NCBI RefSeq assembly: GCF_000263715.2
Contig: NZ_CM001514.1
Coordinates: 5,087,674-5,151,673 of the forward strand
Source: Pseudomonas synxantha BG33R
Lineage (GTDB): Bacteria; Pseudomonadota; Gammaproteobacteria; Pseudomonadales; Pseudomonadaceae
Direction of reading: 5' to 3'
Length of the DNA stretch: 64,000 nt
Position 1 is the stretch's first letter. Every line of letters begins with the position of its first letter. Both the position numbers and the translations under genes were made by a program. Positions 1-8,700 of the stretch are shown here, piece after piece. A model generated the notes under the pieces. It searched no databases. It saw only the letters and a program-made list of their open reading frames with translations, and was not told where the DNA came from.

Positions 1-1737
1 CATCACGCGCCGGTCGTTGCCGCGCCACGCCGGGCGAATACCGAAGCCAATGTGCTGCAAGGCGTATGCGCGGCACCCGGTCTGGTATGTGGGCCATTGT
101 TCCGCCTGACGGGCATCGAGCTGCCGCAAGACAGCGGCAATCATAGCGTCGACGAACAACTGCAACGCCTGGATGCCGCCCTTGAGCAAGTGCGCGGCGA
201 AATCCGCAATACGCTCGGCCAGGCGCGCCAACGCAAGAACGTCGAAGAAGAAGAGATCTTCGCCGCCCACCTTGCCCTGCTGGAAGACCCGACATTACTC
301 GACGCAGCCACCGCCGCCATCGAACAAGGCAGCGCCGCCACCCATGCCTGGCGTGATGCGATCCAGGCCCAATGCGCCGTACTGCTGGCGTTGGGCAAGC
401 CGCTGTTTGCCGAGCGCGCCAATGACCTGCGAGACCTTCAACAACGGGTGCTGCGTGCGTTGCTGGGTGAAGCCTGGCATTTCGAATTGCCGGCGGGGGC
501 GATTGTCAGTGCCCATGAGCTGACACCTTCGGACTTGCTGCAACTGAGCGCGCAACAGGCCGCGGGCATCTGCATGGCCGAAGGCGGTGCGACCTCCCAT
601 GTGGCGATTTTGGCCCGGGGCAAAGGCCTGCCGTGTCTCGTCGCCCTGGGCAATGAAGTGCTCGACGTACCCCAAGGCCAGCGGGTGGTGCTCGATGCCG
701 CCAACGGCCGTCTGGAACTGGCGCCCAGCGATGCACGTCACGCCGAAGTTCACCAGATTCGCGAAACACAGAAATTACGACGCCAGCAGCAACAGGCCCA
801 AGCCCAACAACCGGCGAGCACCACCGATGGCGTGACGGTTGAAGTCGCGGCGAATGTCGCCTCCAGCGCCGAAGCCCAAGTGGCGTTTGACAACGGCGCC
901 GACGGCGTCGGCCTGCTGCGCACCGAAATTCTCTTCGTCGACCGCCGTACCGCGCCGGATGAGCAGGAACAACGCCAGGCTTATCAGGCCGTGCTGGATG
1001 CCATGGGCGACAAGTCGGTGATCATCCGCACCATCGATGTGGGCGGCGACAAGCAGCTCGACTACCTGCCGCTGCCTGTCGAGGCCAACCCGGTGCTGGG
1101 CCTGCGCGGTATTCGCATGGCCCAGGTGCGCCCGGAACTGCTCGACCAGCAACTGCGCGCCCTGTTGCAAATCTCGCCACTGGCGCGCTGCCGCATCCTG
1201 CTGCCGATGGTCAGCGAGGTGGATGAATTGCTGCAGATTCGCCAGCGCCTGGATGAACTGTGCGTGGAGCTGGAGCTGACGCAGCGCCCCGAACTGGGCG
1301 TGATGATCGAGGTGCCCGCCGCCGCGCTGATGGCCGAGCAGTTGGCCAAACATGCTGACTTCTTGTCCATCGGCACCAATGACCTGTCCCAATACACCCT
1401 GGCCATGGACCGCGACCACGCAGGCCTGGCCGCCCGCGTTGATGCGCTGCACCCTGCCTTGCTGCGGCTGATCGCCCAAACCTGCACCGGTGCGGCGAAA
1501 CACGGGCGTTGGGTCGGTGTGTGCGGTGCCTTGGCATCTGACCCACTGGCCACGCCGGTACTGGTCGGCCTGGGGGTCAGCGAACTGTCGGTAAGCCCGC
1601 CGCAGATCGGCGAAATCAAGGACCGCGTCCGCCACCTGGACGCGGCGCAATGCCGGCAACTGAGCCTTGAGCTGCTCGACCTGAGCAGCGCCAAGGCCGT
1701 TCGCCAAGCCTGTCAACACCACTGGCCGCTGAGCTGA
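1..1737 (+). CDS. nagF: PTS multiphosphoryl transfer protein (EIIA-HPr-EI), 5' truncated
   Basis: Partial gene: the frame is open from base 1, so the start lies outside the window and the GTG at 52 is internal. The 578 visible residues begin in a linker and then cover a complete Enzyme I. Enzyme I takes phosphate from phosphoenolpyruvate in the cytoplasm and passes it through HPr and EIIA to the sugar permease. Visible EI marks are the phospho-histidine motif GGATSHVAI (His about visible residue 200), the PEP-binding motif SIGTNDLSQYTLAMDRDH (about 456) and the C-terminal GVCGALASDP with the catalytic Cys. EIIA and HPr are inferred to lie upstream, as in pseudomonad NagF. It is 26 bases upstream of the EIICB gene on the same strand, so the two are probably one GlcNAc uptake operon. 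A second, trehalose-linked protein of the same kind lies at 11856-14390. Confidence 0.93.
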   Translation, partial: HHAPVVAAPRRANTEANVLQGVCAAPGLVCGPLFRLTGIELPQDSGNHSVDEQLQRLDAALEQVRGEIRNTLGQARQRKNVEEEEIFAAHLALLEDPTLLDAATAAIEQGSAATHAWRDAIQAQCAVLLALGKPLFAERANDLRDLQQRVLRALLGEAWHFELPAGAIVSAHELTPSDLLQLSAQQAAGICMAEGGATSHVAILARGKGLPCLVALGNEVLDVPQGQRVVLDAANGRLELAPSDARHAEVHQIRETQKLRRQQQQAQAQQPASTTDGVTVEVAANVASSAEAQVAFDNGADGVGLLRTEILFVDRRTAPDEQEQRQAYQAVLDAMGDKSVIIRTIDVGGDKQLDYLPLPVEANPVLGLRGIRMAQVRPELLDQQLRALLQISPLARCRILLPMVSEVDELLQIRQRLDELCVELELTQRPELGVMIEVPAAALMAEQLAKHADFLSIGTNDLSQYTLAMDRDHAGLAARVDALHPALLRLIAQTCTGAAKHGRWVGVCGALASDPLATPVLVGLGVSELSVSPPQIGEIKDRVRHLDAAQCRQLSLELLDLSSAKAVRQACQHHWPLS

Positions 1738-1763
1738 AAACAACAAGAATAGGGAGACACGCC

Positions 1764-3470
1764 ATGTACCAACACTTTATCGAAGGCCTGCAACGCCTGG
1801 GCCGCGCCCTGATGCTGCCGATTGCGATCCTGCCAATCGCCGGCCTTTTGCTGCGCCTGGGCGACACCGACTTGCTCAACATCGCGGTGATGCACGATGC
1901 CGGGCAAGCGATCTTCGCCAACCTGGCGCTGATCTTCGCCATCGGCATCGCCGTGGGCTTTGCCCGCGACAACAACGGCACGGCCGGCCTGGCCGGGGCG
2001 ATTGGCTACCTGGTGATGATCTCCACGCTCAAGGTAATGGACACGTCCATTAACATGGGCATGCTCGCCGGTATCGCCAGCGGCCTGATGGCGGGCGGGC
2101 TGTATAACCGCTTCAAGGACATCAAGCTGCCGGAGTACCTGGCGTTCTTTGGTGGGCGACGCTTTGTGCCGATTGTCACCGGTTTTTCGGCGGTGGGCCT
2201 GGGCGTGATCTTCGGCCTGATCTGGCCGCCGATCCAGCACGGCATCAACAGCTTTGGCGTGTTGCTGATGGAAAGCGGCAGTCTGGGTGCGTTCGTGTTT
2301 GGCGTGTTCAACCGCCTGCTGATCGTCACCGGATTGCACCACATCCTCAACAACATGGCGTGGTTCGTGTTCGGCACGTTTACCGACCCGGCAACCGGCG
2401 CGGTGGTGACCGGCGACCTGACCCGCTACTTTGCCGGCGACCCGAAAGGCGGCCAGTTCATGACCGGCATGTTCCCGGTGATGCTGTTCGGCCTGCCGGC
2501 TGCGTGCCTGGCGATGTACCGCAATGCGTTGCCTGAGCGGCGCAAAGTGATGGGCGGGATCTTCCTGTCCATGGCGCTGACGTCATTCTTGACCGGGGTG
2601 ACCGAGCCGATTGAATTTGCCTTCATGTTCCTGGCACCGTTCCTGTACCTGATCCACGCCGTGCTGACGGGCCTGTCGATGGCTGTTACCAATATGTTGA
2701 ATATCCACCTCGGCTTTACCTTCTCCGGTGGGTTTATCGACATGGTGCTGGGTTGGGGCAAGTCCACCAATGGCTGGCTGGTGGTACCGGTGGGCCTGGC
2801 CTACTCGGTGATCTACTACACGGTGTTCAGCTACTGCATCCGCCGCTTCAACCTCAAGACACCGGGGCGTGAAGATATCCAGGTGGTGCAGGCTGAAGCG
2901 ATGAGTGATAACCAGCGTGCCACGGCATATATCCAGGCGCTGGGTGGTGCTGAGAATCTGCTGAGTGTGGGTGCCTGCACCACGCGGCTGCGCTTGGACA
3001 TGGTGGATCGCAACAAGGCGGTGGATGCTGAACTGAAAGCACTGGGCGCCATGGCTGTAGTGCGCCCGGGTAACGGCGGTAGTTTGCAGGTGGTGGTTGG
3101 GCCGATGGCCGATAGCATTGCCGATGAAATTCGCTTGGCGATGCCGGGGTTTGTTGCCACAGCACCTGTAGCAGTTGCACCTGGGGATAAGCCCGTGACG
3201 GTGAATGTGCAAGAGGCCGAAAAATGGCTGAATGCTCTGGGTGGCCGAGGGAATGTACGCCAACTAGGAGCGGTGGCGATGACCCGGTTGCGGGTGGAGT
3301 TGGGGGATGATTCGGGGTTGTCTGAAGCTCAGCTCACTGCACTCGGTTGCCAAGGTGTGAGTCAGCTTGAGAGCGGTGTTTGGCACTTGTTGATTGGTGA
3401 CAAGGCCTCTGGGCTGGGTGAGGCGTTGGAGCGGTTGGTCAGTGCCCGTGAGGTCGGCGCCAGGGTTTAG
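1764..3470 (+). CDS. nagE: PTS N-acetylglucosamine-specific EIICB permease
   Basis: Inner-membrane permease of 568 aa that imports and phosphorylates N-acetylglucosamine. Residues 1 to about 365 form the EIIC channel, with several hydrophobic segments and the conserved GVTEPIEFAF motif near residue 277. A first EIIB domain (about 385-460) carries the phospho-cysteine in GACTTRLRL (Cys about 404). A second EIIB-like repeat (about 478-560, starting near EAEKWLNALGG) has VAMTRLRV where the Cys-x-Thr-Arg-Leu-Arg motif should be, so it cannot be phosphorylated on Cys. There is no EIIA domain; phosphate should come from the fusion protein encoded just upstream. A GGGAG ribosome-binding site precedes the ATG. 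The gene is followed by a REP pair. Confidence 0.93.
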   Translation: MYQHFIEGLQRLGRALMLPIAILPIAGLLLRLGDTDLLNIAVMHDAGQAIFANLALIFAIGIAVGFARDNNGTAGLAGAIGYLVMISTLKVMDTSINMGMLAGIASGLMAGGLYNRFKDIKLPEYLAFFGGRRFVPIVTGFSAVGLGVIFGLIWPPIQHGINSFGVLLMESGSLGAFVFGVFNRLLIVTGLHHILNNMAWFVFGTFTDPATGAVVTGDLTRYFAGDPKGGQFMTGMFPVMLFGLPAACLAMYRNALPERRKVMGGIFLSMALTSFLTGVTEPIEFAFMFLAPFLYLIHAVLTGLSMAVTNMLNIHLGFTFSGGFIDMVLGWGKSTNGWLVVPVGLAYSVIYYTVFSYCIRRFNLKTPGREDIQVVQAEAMSDNQRATAYIQALGGAENLLSVGACTTRLRLDMVDRNKAVDAELKALGAMAVVRPGNGGSLQVVVGPMADSIADEIRLAMPGFVATAPVAVAPGDKPVTVNVQEAEKWLNALGGRGNVRQLGAVAMTRLRVELGDDSGLSEAQLTALGCQGVSQLESGVWHLLIGDKASGLGEALERLVSAREVGARV

Positions 3471-3494
3471 AGAGGTAGTGACTGTTCTGGCCTC

Positions 3495-3581
3495 ATCGGG
3501 AGCAAGTCAAATCGTCGCACCGCCCCTCCCACATTTGAAGGTATTCACAATTCAAAATGTGGGAGGGGGCTTGCTCCCGAT
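3495..3581. repeat. REP pair (REPIN), left arm interrupted
   Basis: The right arm (3555-3581) is an intact REP of the GTGGGAGGGGGCTTGCTCCC type. The left arm is its inverted copy, but about 16 extra bases separate ATCGGGAGCAAG from CCCCTCCCACATTT. It lies between the convergent nagE and DUF6124 genes. Confidence 0.85.
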
Positions 3582-3601
3582 TGGCCCTCACAGGCGCCTG
3601 A

Positions 3602-3898
3602 TCACTTCTGCTCAGGCACCTCAACTAAATCCAGCACCCGATCCACCATCAACTGAATCCCTTCCACCATCCGATGAATACCCAGCACTGCATCACGCTG
3701 GGGACCGTCGACATCAAAAGCCAGATGACCCGCCAGTGCCTGCACGGATGCCAGGTCTTGGGAGGCGTTGGCGAGCAGAGTTTCGCTGTTCAGACTGGGT
3801 AGTACGGTGAAGATCTGGTCGGACGGTGAATCACCAGCTTGGCGGGACTCGGCTTGAGATGAGATTGAACCAGTTAGCAAGTTGTCGCTGATCATCAT
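3602..3898 (-). CDS. DUF6124 (formerly DUF3077) family protein
   Basis: Small 98-aa protein of unknown function. The core FTVLPSLNSETLLANASQD, followed by QRDAVLGIHRMVEGIQLMVD, matches what I recall of the pseudomonad DUF6124 family, in which a variable N-terminus precedes a helical C-terminal half. The start is ATGATG; a GGAG lies 4 bases before the first and 7 before the second ATG, so residue 1 or 2 may be the true start. No signal peptide or membrane segment is seen. A structured repeat element lies about 50-125 bases upstream, and a second copy lies upstream of the nucleotidyltransferase gene. The gene converges with nagE across a REP pair. Confidence 0.75.
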   Translation of the reverse strand: MMISDNLLTGSISSQAESRQAGDSPSDQIFTVLPSLNSETLLANASQDLASVQALAGHLAFDVDGPQRDAVLGIHRMVEGIQLMVDRVLDLVEVPEQK

Positions 3899-3940
3899 TA
3901 AACTCCATATGGAATAGGCTCCTAGTGATTTTTCAGGCTT

Positions 3941-4024
3941 GCAGTCCCGGTCACTGAATTGGCAGCGACGCGAGAAGGTTAGTTGTGCGAGTTCCGACGG
4001 ACAACCTGAAAGGCTTGCCGGAAA
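3941..4024 (-). repeat. Structured upstream element, copy A
   Basis: Reads on the minus strand toward the DUF6124 gene. Its 34-base core (3991-4024) matches 5265-5298 at all but one position, and the flank to 3951 aligns without gaps to 5225, though more weakly. The core can form a 7-bp stem (TTCCGGC with GTCGGAA on the minus strand, one G-U pair). A second weaker stem starts at TCACTGA (3951). Confidence 0.7.
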
Positions 4025-4053
4025 TCTCCGAGAACTGAAGACATCGCAGACAG

Positions 4054-4079
4054 CAAAAACCCGGACTAAGCCGGGTTCT
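4054..4079 (-). terminator. Rho-independent terminator of the nucleotidyltransferase cassette
   Basis: On the minus strand a stem of AACCCGG and CCGGGTT closes a short loop and is followed by a T run. It lies 18 bases past the stop of the 148-aa gene. Confidence 0.75.
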
Positions 4080-4096
4080 TTGATAGCTATCTATAC

Positions 4097-4543
4097 CTAG
4101 GCAGACGCCGCACGCTGTTCGGCTTCATAGTGGCGGGTCTGAAAAGGCATCAAGGTCTGAACCTTCAAACCCAGACCCTCACATAATCCCCAGGACATTG
4201 CCAGTTCGTCACGACGACTGCGCAACGCAACAGCGCCTTGGGATTTCACGTATTGCCTTGAGGCTGAGAACAGTTCAAGCGCCTTCAACGCTTCCTTTAC
4301 CCGACTATCGGTCGCACACGAAAAGCGTGTGAAGCGCTCAAGCAAATAGCCTGCGCGACGAAGCTCTACCTCACTGGAGTGCTCCTGAATGAACGCCCTC
4401 ACCTCGTCCACAAGATTCGTATCCGAATACCACACAGCTTTCGCTGCACTGACCAACGCAGCATCATCAGCCTGATTCAAGGGGCTTTTGACCAGTGTGT
4501 CCAAGGCGGACGAGAGGACCGGACCGTTAAAGGGCTTCGCCAT
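4097..4543 (-). CDS. Hypothetical protein, partner of the nucleotidyltransferase
   Basis: 148-aa protein of a family I do not recognise. It looks soluble and largely helical, with many Ala, Leu, Arg and Glu residues, no signal peptide, no membrane segment and no obvious catalytic motif. Its start overlaps the end of the nucleotidyltransferase gene by 17 bases, and a GGAGA lies 7 bases before the ATG inside that gene, so the two are very likely translationally coupled. A terminator follows 18 bases downstream. The coupling suggests a two-protein module such as an enzyme and its antidote or adaptor, but this is inference. The codon use looks less GC-rich than in neighbouring core genes. Confidence 0.75.
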   Translation of the reverse strand: MAKPFNGPVLSSALDTLVKSPLNQADDAALVSAAKAVWYSDTNLVDEVRAFIQEHSSEVELRRAGYLLERFTRFSCATDSRVKEALKALELFSASRQYVKSQGAVALRSRRDELAMSWGLCEGLGLKVQTLMPFQTRHYEAEQRAASA

Positions 4544-5165
4544 CTGCAGTCTCCAGATAATCGTGCAAGATATTGGTCAGTATGGATCTGGGTGGCTCTT
4601 TGTTGCCAACATACATATCAATCGCCTGCAATGCCAGCTGACGGAGCTCAGCGGTCACTATGAAGCCAGCCCTGAGCAACGCCATGATGTCATCTACATC
4701 CTGATCAGTGGCTCTGCCCAATTTGGAGATTGCAATGTCGATAGGCGCAGCTACATGAAGATGCAGCGCAGACTCAAGAGGAAACTCTTCCAGAGGAAGA
4801 CTTCGCTCCCAGTAGTCTTCGTGGAGCGGACCAAAGCTAGTGTTGTATTGGAGGTCATAGTTCAACTCCATGACACGGCCAGACTGCTCATCGAAAAACT
4901 GTTCTGGAAACTCTGCAAGCAATGTTCGTAGGCGCAGCGTGTCTTGAGTATTTGCGCAATAAATCTCCGCATCCACGTCCGTGGACACACGGTGGTGGGT
5001 ATATAAATGAACAGCACAACCACCGAATACAATGACCTGGACCGCGCCCGGACTGGCGCCTTCGAGCGTCAATTCCATTTCAATGGCTCTGAACATTGAA
5101 ATCAGAGCTTGCCCTAGCGCAGAGCTGGTATTGAGGCGAGGAACAACGAAATCTGGAATTTGCAT
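4527..5165 (-). CDS. Nucleotidyltransferase-fold protein (DUF6036/AbiEii-like)
   Basis: 212-aa protein from the ATG at 5165; a TTG at 5177 would add four residues, and neither has a clear ribosome-binding site. Residues near 35-60 read VFGGCAVHLYTHHRVSTDVD, which fits the nucleotidyltransferase pattern of a Gly-Gly helix cap followed by Asp-x-Asp. Further on, ISKLGRATDQDVDDIMALL fits the Lys-x-x-Arg ... Asp-x-Asp-Asp block of DUF6036 and AbiEii/MenT-type enzymes. Members of this fold transfer nucleotides to RNA or protein, and several are toxins. It forms a two-gene cassette with the overlapping 148-aa gene. The substrate and any toxic role are unknown. The family call rests on motifs only. 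Confidence 0.72.
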   Translation of the reverse strand: MQIPDFVVPRLNTSSALGQALISMFRAIEMELTLEGASPGAVQVIVFGGCAVHLYTHHRVSTDVDAEIYCANTQDTLRLRTLLAEFPEQFFDEQSGRVMELNYDLQYNTSFGPLHEDYWERSLPLEEFPLESALHLHVAAPIDIAISKLGRATDQDVDDIMALLRAGFIVTAELRQLALQAIDMYVGNKEPPRSILTNILHDYLETADGEAL

Positions 5166-5214
5166 ATTGAATTTCAAACCGTACGCAAGATCATTGCTGG
5201 ACGGGTCTTGAATT

Positions 5215-5298
5215 CAAGCCCCGATCACTGAGTTATCAGTGACCGATTGAGGCTAGGGAGACAGGTTCCGACGGACAACCTGAAAGGCTTGTCGGAAA
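5215..5298 (-). repeat. Structured upstream element, copy B
   Basis: Second copy of the element at 3941-4024, here 50-133 bases upstream of the nucleotidyltransferase start. It has a perfect 7-bp hairpin TTCCGAC/GTCGGAA in the core (5265-5298) and a second perfect hairpin TCACTGA-GTTA-TCAGTGA at 5225-5242. The distance between hairpin starts (40 bases) is the same as in copy A. Confidence 0.72.
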
Positions 5299-5322
5299 GT
5301 TCTGAGGCGCTTGCACCGACGC

Positions 5323-5405
5323 CATCGCAGGCAAGCCAGCTCCCACATGGGATTGATGTACGGTCTGACAACGGGGTCAAATGTGGGAGCTGGCTTGCCT
5401 GCGAT
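5323..5405. repeat. REP pair (REPIN), GGAGCTGGCTTGCC type
   Basis: Two inverted REP arms, ATCGCAGGCAAGCCAGCTCC and its complement, separated by about 30 bases. With copy B and the yqfO terminator it fills most of the 5178-5478 gap, in which I see no gene. Confidence 0.85.
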
Positions 5406-5422
5406 TGGCACTTACAGCCAAC

Positions 5423-5457
5423 AAAAAACCCGCTGACCAAACTGGCCCAGCGGGTTT
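5423..5457 (-). terminator. Rho-independent terminator after yqfO-like gene
   Basis: On the minus strand AAACCCGCTG pairs with CAGCGGGTTT and is followed by TTTTTT. It lies 22 bases past the stop of the gene at 5479-5790. Confidence 0.8.
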
Positions 5458-5478
5458 CTCATTGACGCAGCCAACAGA

Positions 5479-5790
5479 TCAAAAATCCGCCAACTGCCAC
5501 ACCTCATACGCCGGTGTCTCATACGGATGGCTAAGCTTGAGTGCAGCCACAACCGCCACAATCAACTCATCCGCCACCACCAGCTCCACCTTCCATTCCT
5601 CAACCACTTCAACCTGACCGACCTGCCCGATAAACGGCTGACTGCCGTCCAACGCGCGGAATTGGCCCTGGCCCAGCACTTGCCAGGCGCAGCTGTCGTA
5701 GTCGCCGATGCGCCCGCCGCCAGCTGCGAAGACGGCGGTTTTCACCGTCTCCACATGGCTGTCGGGCACAAAGAAGGCGAGCTTGTACAC
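5479..5790 (-). CDS. YqfO/NIF3-type CutA-like domain protein
   Basis: 103-aa single-domain protein resembling the inserted CutA-like domain of YqfO/NIF3 proteins. The marks are the opening YKLAFFVPDSHVETVKTAVF, the GGGRIGDYDSCAW segment, and the C-terminal LSHPYETPAYEVWQL, which is the typical HPYE-P-YE signature. These proteins are ferredoxin-like trimers of unknown biochemical role. The full metal-binding NIF3 domain is absent. It starts 4 bases after the purL stop on the same strand and is followed by a terminator, so it is probably the last gene of a purL transcript. Confidence 0.85.
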   Translation of the reverse strand: MYKLAFFVPDSHVETVKTAVFAAGGGRIGDYDSCAWQVLGQGQFRALDGSQPFIGQVGQVEVVEEWKVELVVADELIVAVVAALKLSHPYETPAYEVWQLADF

Positions 5791-5794
5791 GGCC

Positions 5795-8700
5795 TTAGTT
5801 CACCCACACGCGAGCGTTGCGGAACATGCGCATCCAGGCGCCGTCTTCGTTCCACTCTTCCGGGCGCCACGAGTTTTGCACGGCGCGGAATACGCGCTCC
5901 GGGTGCGGCATCATGATGGTCACGCGGCCGTCGCGGCTGGTAAGGCCGGTAATCCCGCGTGGCGAGCCGTTCGGGTTGGCCGGATAGCTTTCGGTGACCT
6001 TGCCGTGGTTGTCGACGAAACGCAGAGCCACGGTGCCGGACAGGTCGGCTTCAAGCAGCGCTTCTTCGCTGGCGAACTCGGCATGGCCTTCACCGTGGGC
6101 GATGGCAATCGGCATACGCGAACCGGCCATGCCTTGCAGGAAGATCGAGTTGGACTCCTGCACCTGCACCATGGCGACACGGGCTTCGAACTGCTCGGAA
6201 CGGTTGCGCACAAAGTGCGGCCAGAACTCGCTGCCCGGGATCAGTTCGCTGAGGTTGGACATCATCTGGCAACCGTTGCACACACCCAGGGTGAAGCTGT
6301 CGTTGCGTTCGAAGAAGCCCTGGAACGCGTCGCGAGCGCGGCTGTTGAACAGCGCCGACTTGGCCCAGCCTTCACCGGCACCCAGCACGTCGCCGTAGGA
6401 GAAACCACCGCAGGCCACCAGGCCTTTGAACTCGTTGAGATCAACGCGACCGGCGAGGATATCGCTCATGTGCACGTCAATCGCATTGAAACCGGCGCGA
6501 TCGAACGCCGCGGCCATTTCCACCTGACCGTTGACGCCCTGCTCACGCAGTACGGCAACCTGTGGGCGAATGCCCTTCTTGATGTAAGGCGCGGCGATGT
6601 CCTGGTTGACGTCGAAGCTGAGCATGGTGCTCAGGCCCGGGTTGTCTTCTTCCAGGATCACGTCGAACTCCTGCTCGGCGCAGTCGGCGTTGTCGCGCAG
6701 GCGCTGGATCTGGTAGCTGGTCTCGGCCCACTGGCGTTGCAGCAGGCGGCGCTGACCAGTAAAGACCGTGTCGCCGTTGAACGAGATATTGACTTCGCCG
6801 TTGTTGATCGGCTGGCCAATCACCGCCACGCACTCGGCAAGGCCGGCAGCGCTGAACTGGGCGAGTACATCCGGGGTAGCGTCCTGACGCACCTGAATCA
6901 CTGCACCCAACTCTTCGTTGAACAGGATGCCGTTGATTTCCGCAGCATCCTCGGCAACGCTGTCGAGCACGATGTTCAGGCCGCAGTGGCCAGCGAAGGC
7001 CATCTCGACAACGCTGGTCAGCAAACCACCGTCGGAGCGGTCGTGGTAAGCCAGCAGGTGACCGTCGGCGTTGAGGCCCTGGATCACGGCGAAGAAGGCT
7101 TTCAGGTCTTCGGCGTCATCGACGTCCGGCGCCTGTTTGCCCAACTTGCCATGGGTCTGCGCCAGGATCGAAGCGCCCATGCGGTTCTGGCCACGGCCCA
7201 GGTCGATCAGGATCAGGTCAGTGGTGCCCTTGTCCATGCGCAGTTGCGGCGTCAGGGTCTGGCGGATGTCGGTGACCGGCGCGAAACCGGTGACGATCAG
7301 CGACAGCGGCGAGGTCACGCTCTTGTCGGTGCCATCTTCGTTCCAACGGGTGGCCATGGACATGGAGTCCTTGCCCACCGGAATGGTGATCCCCAGTTCC
7401 GGGCACAGCTCCATGCCGACGGCTTTGACGGTGTCGTACAGGCGCGCATCTTCACCGGGGTGGCCGGCAGCGGACATCCAGTTGGCCGACAGTTTGATGT
7501 CGGACAGCTTGCCGATACGCGAGGCCGCGATGTTGGTCAGGGTTTCACCAATCGCCATGCGGCCCGACGCCGGAGCGTCCAGCAGGGCCAGCGGCGTGCG
7601 CTCGCCCATGGCCATGGCTTCACCGGTGTACACGTCGAAGCTGGTGGCGGTGACGGCAACGTCGGCCACCGGCACCTGCCATGGGCCGACCATTTGGTCA
7701 CGGGCCACCAGGCCAGTGATGGTGCGGTCGCCAATGGTGATCAAAAAGCTTTTGCTCGCCACGGCCGGGTGGTGCAGCACGCGCTCGATGCTGTCGGCCA
7801 GTTCCAGCGTGCTTGGGTCGAAATCATCGCCCAGTTCGTTTTCACGTACCGCCGAACGGTGCATGCGTGGGGCTTTGCCCAGCAGCACTTCCAGCGGCAT
7901 GTCTACCGGGCTGTTGCCGAAGTGGCTATCGGTAACTGTCAGCTGCGGCTCGGCAGTGGCTTCGCCGACCACGGCAAACGGGCAACGCTCGCGTTCGCAG
8001 ATGGCCTGGAAACGTGCGAAGTCTTCAGGGCCGACCGCCAGCACGTAGCGTTCCTGGGATTCGTTGCTCCAGATTTCGTGCGGGGCCATGCCCGGCTCGT
8101 CGTTTGGAATGTTGCGCAGTTCGAAACGGCCACCACGGTCGCCATCGTTGACCAGTTCCGGGAAGGCGTTGGACAAACCGCCAGCACCGACGTCGTGGAT
8201 GAAGCTGATCGGGTTCTTGTCACCCAACTGCCAGCAACGGTCGATGACTTCCTGGCAGCGGCGTTCCATTTCCGGGTTTTCGCGCTGTACGGAAGCAAAA
8301 TCCAGGTCGGCCGAGCTGGTGCCGGTGGCCATGGAGGAAGCTGCGCCGCCGCCCAGGCCGATCAGCATCGCCGGGCCGCCGAGCACGATCAGCTTGGAGC
8401 CGACCAGGATCTCGCCTTTCTTGACGTGTTCTTCACGGATGTTGCCCATGCCGCCGGCCAACATGATCGGCTTGTGGTAACCGCGCACTTCATCGCCACG
8501 CGGGGTGGTGATGGACTGTTCGAAGGTACGGAAGTAACCGGTCAGCGCCGGACGCCCGAATTCGTTGTTGAACGCGGCGCCGCCCAGGGGGCCTTCGATC
8601 ATGATGTCCAGCGCGGTGACGATGCGCTCAGGCTTGCCGTACGGCACTTCCCACGGCTGTTCGAAGCCCGGAATCTGCAGGTTGGACACCGTAAAACCGG

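Noticed and set aside
775..1746. Long minus-strand frame opposite the NagF EI region; similar frames opposite guaA, guaB, treC, hisS, der and hscA.
   Set aside because: All lie fully inside well-supported genes, have no ribosome-binding site or domain motif, and follow from high GC at third positions.
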